A stretch of 64,000 nucleotides of DNA, taken from positions 100,135,290 through 100,199,289 of the forward strand of contig CM075649.1 of assembly GCA_037953625.1 (NCBI GenBank), given 5' to 3'. This stretch comes from Crotalaria pallida. Taxonomy: Eukaryota; Streptophyta; Magnoliopsida; Fabales; Fabaceae. A program made the position numbers and the translations under genes. The notes under the pieces are model-generated. The model was not told the origin of the DNA, searched no databases, and was given only the letters and a program-made list of their open reading frames with translations. Position 1 is the first letter of the stretch. Every line of letters begins with the position of its first letter. This document shows, one piece after another, positions 55,134 through 64,000 of the stretch.

Positions 55134-57208
55134 CTCTGCCTCGGATAGATGACTTGATGGATCAGTTGAGGGGAGCAGCGGTGTTTTCGAAAATCGACCT
55201 TCGATCGGGTTATCACCAGAGTCGGGTAAAGGAAGATGATATTCCGAAGACTGCTTTTAGGACCCGATATGGGCATTTCGAGTATTTAGTCATGCCTTTT
55301 GGAGTGACTAATGCTCCTGCAGTGTTTATGGACTACAGGAACAGAATCTTTCAGCCATACTTAGATTCGTTCGTGGTAGTATTCATAGATGATATCCTCA
55401 TTTATTCCAAGAACATGGAGGAACATGAAGAACATCACCTCTACGGAGCATGGATCGAGGTATTCAGTGATCATAAGAGTCTTAAGTATCTCTTTGATCA
55501 AAAAGAGTTAAATACGAGACAAAGGCAATGGATGGAGTTTTTGAAGGATTACGACTTTGAGCTACAGTACCATCCGGGGAAAGTGAACGTGGTAGCAGAC
55601 GCTTTGAGTAGGAAATCTCTTCATGTGTCTGCAATGATGGTGAAAGAGATGGAGTTAATCGAGAGATTCAGAGATATGAACTTAGAAGTTAGGATGAATC
55701 CACGAAGTATGACTCTGGGAATGCTGGTTGTGTCGAACGAGTTTATAGAACAAGTCAAGGAATGGCAATCAAACGATCCAGAGTTACAAACAAAGAAGTA
55801 GTTGGTTTCGGAAGGGAAAGAGACTGAGTTTCAAGTAGGAACTGATGAAGTATTAAAACACAAGGATCGAATTTGTGTGCCATAAGACAAGGGAATAAGG
55901 GAAATGATTTTGGAAGAAGCTCATAAGAGTAAGTTGAGTATCCATCCGGGAGAAACCAAAATGTACCAAGACTTGAAGAAGATGTTTTGGTGGCCTGGTA
56001 TGAAAAGAGAAGTAGCGGAGTATGTGTCAAGGTGTCTGGTGTGTCAGAAAGCTAAGATCGAACACAAGAAACCCGGCGTAGTGTTACAACCATTGGAAAT
56101 CCCAAGTTGGAAATGGGATAGTATTTCCATGGATTTTGTAACTGCTTTGCCTAAGACCCGAATAGGATTTGACGCTATTTGGGTAATTTTTGGACCGATT
56201 AACCAAAAGTGCTCATTTCCTACCTATCAATGTGAAGTACCCGTTGGAGAAACTGGCAACCATATATGTCAATGAGGTAGTGAGACTCCATGGGGTACCC
56301 TCAAACATCATATCAGACAGAGATCCGAGATTTGTTTCAAAGTTTTGGAGTAGTCTACATGCTGCACTTGGGACAAGACTCCAGTTGAGTTCAGCTTATC
56401 ATCCTCAGACGGACGGACAGTCAGAAAGGACCATTCAATCACTGGAGGATCTTCTTAGAGCCTGTGTTCTGGAGCAAGCAGGAGAATGGGACGCTCTATT
56501 GCCACTGATTGAATTCACATACAATAACAGCTATCACTCGAGCATAGGGTGGCCCCTTATGATGCTTTGTATGGAAGGAAGTGCAGGACGCCGTTATGTT
56601 GGTTTGAAACTGGGGAAAATCTTGTTCTGGGTCCGGAAATGGTTCAACAAACAACAGAAAAGATTAAAATGATTCAGGAGAAGATGAGAAGTGCACAAAG
56701 CAGGCAGAAAAGCTACTTTGATCAGAGAAGGACTCCTATCGAGTTTAAGGAAGGGGATCATGTATTCATGCGAGTGGTACCAACTACTAGGATTGGCAGA
56801 GTGCTTAAAACCCGAAAACTTACCCCAAAATTCATAGGACCTTACCAAATCCTGAGACGTGTAGGACCGGTAGCTTATGAAATTTCCTTACCCCCAATGT
56901 TTTCCAACCTACACAACGTCTTTCATGTGTCACAACTTAGAAAGTACATTGGTGATCCTTCTCACATCATCGAACCCGACTCTATACAACTTAAGGAAAA
57001 TCTCACGTACGAGACATTACCCTTAAGGATAGACGGTCGAAGTGTAAATACTCTACAAGGAAAGGACATCCCTCTGGTCAAGGTTATCTGGAGTTCTGTG
57101 AATGGTGAGACTGCTACTTGGGAGCGTGAGAGTAGCATGAGGGATTCGTACCCTCACTTGTGTGAAACAGGTACGTCATTTCTCGAGGACGAGAAATCTT
57201 CAAGTTGA
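55134..57208 (+). pseudogene. E3 pol, remainder: RT, RNase H, integrase, chromodomain
   Basis: Resumes in frame after G with LPRIDDLMDQLRG, MPFGVTNAPAVF and the catalytic FIDDILIYS. EEHEEH is then joined directly to HLYGAWIEVFSDHKS, an in-frame deletion of about 182 codons relative to E1, removing the RT C-terminus and the front of RNase H. TAG at 55799 and TAA at 55883 follow. Integrase has HPGETKMYQDL...CLVCQKAK, a frameshift near 56187 and another near 56548, with SAYHPQTDGQ and FTYNNSYHSS between. The last frame (to 57208) carries GPYQILRRVGPVAYE and a chromodomain-like end (VKVIWSSVNG... ATWERE). Confidence 0.88.
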
Positions 57209-57214
57209 GGAGAA

Positions 57215-58704
57215 TGTGACATCCCGTATTTTCCCGACCAAGATAGATAAATTTTCATTAAAAAGGAGTTTTGAGATATTTTTTTACAAAGGATTTTTAA
57301 TGAAGTGTTTTATTCTGTTACGTAAGAAGTTGTCGATTTTATGGAATTTTGGTAAACAAAGATTTTCATAGAGTCGAAAGCAAATGATTTTATTGAGTTT
57401 GGATTGATTTAATTGATGAGAAGTGAGTTATGATTTTATTGTTGGTGATTTCTTATAGGAATGAACTTCCTCATGAACTTTAATAGATTTAACGAACTTC
57501 AGAAACTCATAACTTTTTAACCGTAACTTCGAATTTTATGATCTTTATATGAAAACGATCGTATCGAAATTTAGATTTCAAAAATGTGATTTTCATAATT
57601 TTCTGTGTTTATTTACGAAAATTATTTTTCAGGTTTGTGAAATACGAATTTTGAAGGAATTAATTGTTAAAAATAGTTAAAGACCTCTAATGGATTTTTC
57701 CTTTTGGAAATCTCTTTTTATATGTATATAAGTATGATTGAAAATGAAAATGCAATGTGTATGTATGTGTACATGTATGTGTTGTGTGATGCATGAAATG
57801 ATAGAATAAAATAATATATCTTCAAGGAAGTGATATGACTAATTCCCCTAAATTACTCAAAGTTGTCTACCCTTGAATGACCTTTTTCATGCAACATTTT
57901 TAGCTACCAAAACTACCCCTAGCTTTGCCTTTTTCATGCAACATTTTTAGCTACCAAAACTACCCCTAGATTTGAATTTGAAATTCCCAAATTACCCTTG
58001 AGCTTTGGGCTTTTAACCCATTTAATCCCTAAAGCCCAAGCCCACTTACTCATGTATATATATATATAAGCACCCACACACACACACCCTTCATTTCTTC
58101 ATTTCTACTCATTCTAAAGCTAAGAGAAAAAGAAATTTAGAGAGAGAGAGGGAGAGAAGGCCGAAGCCTTGAGGGAGAAGGAGAAGGAGGATTTTGGCTT
58201 CTCTAATAGAATTTCAAGCTTGATCTAGGTATTTACTCAAGTTCCTAACCTCTTTTCTTTAGTTCATTTTCGGTTTTCATGTTTTTATTTCTAAAGTTTT
58301 GATTTTCGTTTGTAAATGTTGATGCATGTTTGTTTTCAAGCTAGATCTAATGTTTTTATTTACATGCATGTTAATTTCTAAGCTTGATTTTGAAGCTTTT
58401 GTTAAGAAAGCATTTTTCTTTCATGATCTTAAGTTATCTCATGAACTCATTCATTTTCTTCTTGATTTCTTAAAGTGTGTTTGAGAAAGTTTGATTTTGA
58501 GTTTGCATGAAGGATTTTTCAAGAGATCTATGTTTGATCTTGACATGCATGCAAAGGCTTTTGAAAAAGATTGAATTTTTCTTAGAAATTTTCCTTATGA
58601 ATGGCCACGGTTGTGATTGATTTTTGGGTTAGAGGTTTTGATGATGGATTTGTGATATGTGCATGTGAATATCTTGAGATTGTGAGTATGTTTTGGAAGT
58701 TTGA
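57215..58704 (+). repeat. E3 3' LTR, first segment
   Basis: Starts TGTGACATCCCG six bases after the pol stop. It matches 38439-39895, then is interrupted by F2 after GGAAGTTTGA. It holds a 47-bp tandem duplication at 57881-57974 that the 5' LTR lacks. A purine-rich AAGTTGAGGAGAA precedes the LTR and may be the polypurine tract. Confidence 0.9.
57881..57974. repeat. 47-bp tandem duplication in E3 3' LTR
   Basis: Two copies of a unit starting CCTTTTTCATGCAACATTTT; the 5' LTR has one copy near 39101. Confidence 0.85.
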
Positions 58705-60070
58705 TGTAACACCCCGATTCGGCAACTTGAAAACTTCCGTTAAATATAGTGAAAATTAGGGCCATTTTTTTTACAAACAAGTGTTACACAAGATGAGAAC
58801 ATTCGGTTCCCAAAACATAGTTACATTTTAAGACTCATGTTCTCATATTGCATAAAACCTTTCAAGTTCCAAACCGAGGTGTCACAAGACACCGCACTTT
58901 GAAACCCGTTTTCACAACATCATTTAAAACCTAGCCCGTTTACTTATTTCAAAACCTCATTGTTAAAGAAAACTTTAGCCGGGGTACAGTATGGTAAAGA
59001 GAAGGTAACTAAGGACATACACCGGAATACATTCCGCCAGGAAATTCCTAGCTTCTAGTCAGACCTTCTAACACTCGTCATCTCACGCCGGCCTTGATAG
59101 ATTCCACTCACGGCTCGCTAGTAGAGTTGTCCTCATTCGTGCCCCAGGGTTTCTCCACCGAGTCGTCTCCTTTTAACGCAGATGTGCCTACCTCCCGAAC
59201 AAGCTGGATCTGGAACCTCAATCTCTTTGCATCTAGTAGCCGTGCAAATTTTCCAGAGAAAGGGCAGAAGTACAGAAGAAGAGGAGAACAGAAGAAGAGG
59301 AGAGAGTAAGCTACCCAAACAGTTATGTCGACTATGTGGAATTACAATAGGCAAATACTAAGGAAGGACAATAAACAACATACAAACAACAACCATACCA
59401 TTACCATACACTCACATAACTGAAAACAAAACTTTAACCCTCCTTATAATCTTTCACAATTTCACTTAATCCTTCTTTCTCTCATCACACTTTTCCAATT
59501 TCATCACGCGTTCCGAGAATTCTTTCTTATATACTCGTCTCATAATTTTCATTCGATGCTGGATATATTTATTGTATCTCTCTTTAAAACATCTTTGTGC
59601 TTTTAAGTTTTATTATTTCGGATAGCATCAATGATGAGGGGAAAACATCATTGAGCTCGCACACGTCTACATCTCCTCGGTCAACCACCCAACCTAGTCG
59701 GAAGCAAACAGGAGTACAGGACCTTTACCACGCGGGCACGACAGCTATCACACACAAATGGTCCCAGACCAGGAGGCTCTGCCTCAAATCATATCATTTA
59801 ATCACATAATCAATGCACGCCCTCGGCGGCAAACACAAATGCCCCGTTCCAGTCCCTCTCACTGTTCTAGACTTGCATCGAGGGGGCGACAGTATAATCT
59901 CTAGTTCGCGATGCGGAACTTACCACGGTATTAGACCTAGTCCCCACCACGTTAGTGCACCACATGTGGGATTCGTTCGGCCTAGAAATATACTCGAGGC
60001 TTCTTGACGTTTCATCGTCCTTGCCCTCCCCTCCTGCAATCTCCACCTGAGTATCCACAGATACCCATAG

Positions 60071-60091
60071 TATCTTCCTCTCCACTACTTC
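60071..60091 (-). other. Conserved LTR box, F2 copy
   Basis: TATCTTCCTCTCCACTACTTC on the + strand is the reverse complement of the box GAAGTAGTGGAGAGGAAG. Confidence 0.6.
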
Positions 60092-63000
60092 GATACGACA
60101 CTCATACCTCACCGCGTTTATGAATGTCTTTTAAAGTCTTTTAATGTTTTAGCATTTTAGTTAACGGCTTAGTCCTAACAGTCGGCTCGTCCTTGGTGCA
60201 TCCCTTCAACGAAGCCCGACCACTAATCGCGAACTGTTTCCCCTAAATCACAATGGCCCTTCGCCTCATAATCTTATCTCAATATCAACATTCTTATCAG
60301 CTCATGCACAACATAACTCCCATCAACTTCCTCAAAACTCATTTCCTCCTCTTCCTCAAAACTCTTTTCGCAAAGCTTTTTCAAAAGATGGCTTTATAAA
60401 ATTCTTTTAAAAGTATTGTTTCACACTCCCTCCAAAATATCTTTTCACAAATTCTTTTCAAAGGTTTCTTTTCAAAAACTTTTTTCAAAAGTCACATTTT
60501 TGGGTGAGTGTTAGTGGAGGAGCACGCTCAACTCAACACTAAGTTTCTTCCCAAAAACATGGAAGAGGAATCACATCCTTACTCCACCACATCCCACTCT
60601 CATCAACACAATCTCTTTCTAATCTTAACTCTTTATCTTTTCCCTTTACTCATATCACCTTTATCTCATTCTCATTCGTTCTCATAACCTTCTCTTTAGT
60701 CTTATTGCACCATTTATTTCTTTCTCCATTCTTTCTCATATTTCTTATTCGCATCTCTTTTCTCTTTCAATCTCATTTTCTCATTAGTATCATTTCAGAT
60801 CGCAGAGTAAGATTAAACAACTTAATTAAATTACTTCACATACTAAACTACCAACAGCTCATGAATAGTAAACATCATATCATCACAACAAACATATTAA
60901 CTATAGACAACACTTCGGTCTCAGCGATTCGTAGGGATAAATCACACTTAACCAACAACAATAACAGATAAACACTCATTATCCCTCTTCGTCGCCTAAC
61001 GAGACTGGGTCCAACTTTTGAGATGATTGGATGCCTTAATATGTTGCCTAAGACCACGGCGTCTTAAGGGGAGCTTCTCTCTCACCTGGATGACGAAACA
61101 TCCGCAAGATATTCAAGGTTTCCCGTTGCTATCATTTGCCACGTTCCCATCGCGTCCGACACCCGAACTAAACATTTTTCCCGTGCGTTAGAACGTTTCG
61201 ATAATTTCTCAATTTCGTTTTGAAAACTTTTTAGAATAATTCCTTTCTTGAAAACACGTTGTTAATATCCGAAGATTTCAATTCCAAATTAATTAAAAGG
61301 GGTTTTCCAAGAAAACTTTGAAACAATTCAAATAATCTTTTTATTAAAATAAATCCATTTCTATCTTGATTTAAAAATATTTCAGTTATAAGAATCATTA
61401 AACAAAATTCCAAAACTCCTAGAAAATAAGATTTTAAAACCAAATTAAATTGATTTATTAAATTCCCAAAATTCACACATCACTAGATACTGATCAAAGA
61501 ATGTTATTTAAAAATCTGAAATTAAATTACACTTTTTCAATTAAAACATTTTTCAAGTCCTTTTGAAATCAAAACACAGATTTGTTTACATACAAAGTTC
61601 ACAAACAGTAGAACAAATTCAATTCAATATCACAGCAGCACACACACAACTCACATAAGGCAAACCACACTTCAGTCATCTAAAATTACTCAATTCAATC
61701 TTAATCTTAGTAATTTAATTTAGTTATACTTAAGAAAATAATTTGACTTAGGCCTCATGACTAATTCATCAAGGACCGAATTATGTGGTTAATGGTTTCT
61801 AACCTCGAACAATTTTTAAAACTTGAAATTGTTGAATTATCATTACAAAACTTCTTTTCTTACATAATCAAATCAAACCAGGAGAATTTAAAAGAAACAC
61901 ACATCATTCTCATCAAAACATAACATTAAGCATCTAGGAATATATCTATCATCAAGGTCCTTTCATAAAGAAAACTTTTCTAAATAATTTAGTATGCATT
62001 GACCGAATCCTACATGTAAAACATAGCAAGGATTTGATGCACAAAGAACATATAAAATCATGAAATCATTTTCCCTATTTAATCTTAGAAACTGTGAGTA
62101 CACAATAAGGAGATTCTAAATTTTAATTTCATTTTCAAAGCTTTAAATCAAATAACATTTTGACTCACAAATTATTTCAAAAATTCACATTCATGACATG
62201 CAAACACCTTTGAAACTCTTATATTCAATTAATCTCATTCGGCATGTATCCTATTTGAGAAACAAACCTAGCTACCTACTTCTTTTAGGATGGCCGAATC
62301 TAATGATGCAAGGAGACAAGGTGGTTCACTCATCTTTCAACACACACAAAAGTCATACATTCACATCATCCACAAAACATAAACTCAAGTCCATCATTTT
62401 CTTAAAACAAAAATAAAGATTTAGTTCTAACTTCATGAAAATATCATGCATGAACTTTTTATAACATAAAGGCATAGATTTTATTATTTTTGGGACATGG
62501 CCGAATGACCCTAAAATTAAATATGCACATAACCGACACTAGATCTAAACGTGTTTATGGAAAATCATTTTAAAACTTTGTTACTTAAATTTTTCTTAAA
62601 AAAAACGGTATGACATAGAGGAAGGAAAACACAATCTTTTTGCTTGAAAATTACATGCAAATCAAGGATCTTAACTTTTCACTTCATAAATCAAAGATTA
62701 TTACATGCATCCACTTAAATCACATAGGATTATCATTAAACCTACATGCGAAACTAAAGACTTAAGTTCTTTCACAAATTGAGTTTAGATCACGGTTTCT
62801 CATAAACACATAAACATATAAGGGTCACGGTTTAGCAAGAGATCAAACATGCAAGGACAAAGAATTTCACTTTATTATTGATTAAACTTAGATCTTGAAT
62901 TTTCTTTTCCAATAAGCACATACACACACAATTCACGGTTTGGAGAAAGGAAAGTAGACATGCAAGATAAACTTGAACTTTTCACAAAACCAATTTAGAT

Positions 63001-63833
63001 CACACATTTATTCAACAATCATCACATAAACACACATAATCCACGGTTTAAGAAAAGAAAAATAGACATGCAAAAGAATCTATTTTAGTTTTCCCAAAAG
63101 TCTTAGCTTTTCTTTAGATCCTTAAGAAAACATTTAGATCTATCTAAGAGAAGTTCCAACCGAGACATCAAGCATAATTTAACATATTACAAGTTATTCT
63201 TAAGGTCCATAGAGTCCAAAATCAAATAGATCAACATACAAGTTTACATAAAATGAACATGCAAGAAAATAAGGTAGATCTACAAGCTAGAAAAGAAACT
63301 AAACTATTACAATCTTCATCATAATCTTCAAGCCCTACCATGAATGGTTGGTTCTCTAGCTCCTAAAGCTTTTGATCTTCAAGGAAAACTCCTAGGTTTT
63401 GGGTTCGAATTCCTCCTTCTTCTTCTTCAAGTCTCACGGTTCCTCCCTCTTTTCTCTCCCTCACGTTCCTTTCTTTTTTTTTCTCTAAGAGGTCGATGGA
63501 TCTCTTTAGAGATGTGTTTGTGTTGAAGTGAAGAAATGGAAAGTGAATGGGGTGAATGAGCTATGGCCAATTCTATATAAAGGCAAGCTCACAAGTTCCT
63601 ACTTTGGCCCTAGGAGTAATTCGGTCCATGTGCAACCAAGAAGGGCGATTTAGTCTTCTCAATTTTTCATGGGTGGAGATTAGGAAAGTCAAGGGAACAA
63701 AGTGGGATAGGCTAGGACTCTAGGGTCACCTAGGTTCTAATGGATAGTTAGCTCTTAGTTAGAATTTTCCCACTTAGTTAGCACTTGGTTGGCTTGGTTC
63801 CTTACCCCTTAAGTCTTAGAATTTTAAGTTGAT

Positions 63834-63905
63834 GCACACACACACACATGCACACACACGTAGCACACATATGGTACACCCACCTACATGCACACACACA
63901 CATGC
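63834..63905. repeat. CA-rich simple repeat in F2
   Basis: Imperfect (CA)n with ACACATGCACAC motifs. Confidence 0.8.
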
Positions 63906-64000
63906 ACCAACCGTGGTACCTTCTCTCACACACACATGTCCTTTATTTTTATTTTCCTAATCACATTTTCTTTAAAATCCTTCATCCATATAATAATTAA

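Larger units (their letters stand above)
38439..64000 (+). mobile_element. E3: Tekay-type Ty3-gypsy retrotransposon, incomplete at the window end
   Basis: 5' LTR 38439-49412 (5.2 kb without its insertion), primer site, gag-pol pseudogene 49564-57208 interrupted by G, and 3' LTR from 57215. LTRs begin TGTGACATCCC and end CGGGGTGTTACA. It sits inside the last ~12 bp of the E1 LTR. The flanking AAAAT (38434-38438) is the predicted target duplication, which should recur after the 3' LTR beyond the window. Gag, protease, RT, integrase and chromodomain are of the same type as E1. Confidence 0.9.
58705..64000 (-). mobile_element. F2: F-family LTR in reverse orientation, incomplete
   Basis: Begins TGTAACACCCCGATTCGGC, the reverse complement of the F1 end, and follows F1 in reverse (box 60071-60091; CA repeat 63834-63905 matching the TG-rich part of F1). 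At F1 length it would end near 64470. The left flank is TTTGA (58700-58704). Whether it is a solo LTR or the end of a full element cannot be decided here. No coding domain is visible. Confidence 0.8.

Overview
This window is plant nuclear DNA made almost entirely of LTR retrotransposons nested inside one another. No host gene, tRNA, rRNA or CRISPR array was recognised. The mix of Tekay/Del-type Ty3-gypsy chromoviruses (initiator-Met-type primer sites, integrase plus diverged chromodomain), Sirevirus Ty1-copia elements, a Tat/LARD-like gypsy relic and a small hAT element fits a flowering plant, probably a dicot and possibly a legume. The species is not identified.

Layout by nesting level. Level 0: E0 (+ strand, Tekay-type), a partial 5' LTR 1-2163, primer site and gag leader cut at 2532. 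Level 1: E1 (- strand, Tekay-type, LTRs about 3.55 kb), inserted in E0: left (3') LTR 2533-13306, internal region 13307-17849, right (5') LTR 17850-38438. Level 2, inside E1: EA (4941-12164, Tat/LARD-like, 5-bp target duplication) in the left LTR; a tandem Sirevirus array LTR-internal-LTR-internal-LTR (20372-37407, one 5-bp target duplication, exact 7,729-bp period) in the right LTR; and E3 (38439 to beyond 64000, + strand, Tekay-type, LTRs about 5.2 kb) about 12 bp before the outer end of E1. Level 3: solo Sirevirus LTR S1 (8491-10207) in EA; a 5.76-kb solo LTR F1 (39981-45744) in the E3 5' LTR; a solo LTR G (51552-55133) in E3 pol; and a reversed F-family LTR, F2 (58705 to the window end), in the E3 3' LTR. 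Level 4: a 618-bp hAT-type element (53863-54480, 8-bp target duplication) inside G.

Coding content. The Sirevirus units carry long ORFs: gag of 592 codons and pol of 964 codons. Both pol copies share an in-frame gap in RNase H, and unit 2 gag has a nonsense codon. The E1 and E3 gag-pol genes are pseudogenes. E0 and E1 also carry a sense-oriented acidic ORF inside their LTRs that matches no retroelement protein I recognise.

Most unusual content. Three different Tekay-type LTR families (E1, E3, G) each hold an array of small hairpins at a similar place, 1.0-1.7 kb from the LTR 3' end. Within each array the loop or core is constant, while the stems change on both arms so that pairing is kept. 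Separately, four LTR families carry clusters of short perfect palindromes about 0.3-0.55 kb from the LTR start, with a different palindrome in each family (ACCGGT, CTCGAG, ATCGAT, CTTAAG cores). In two families a TATA box lies just downstream. These cis-structures are the best candidates here for an undescribed system.
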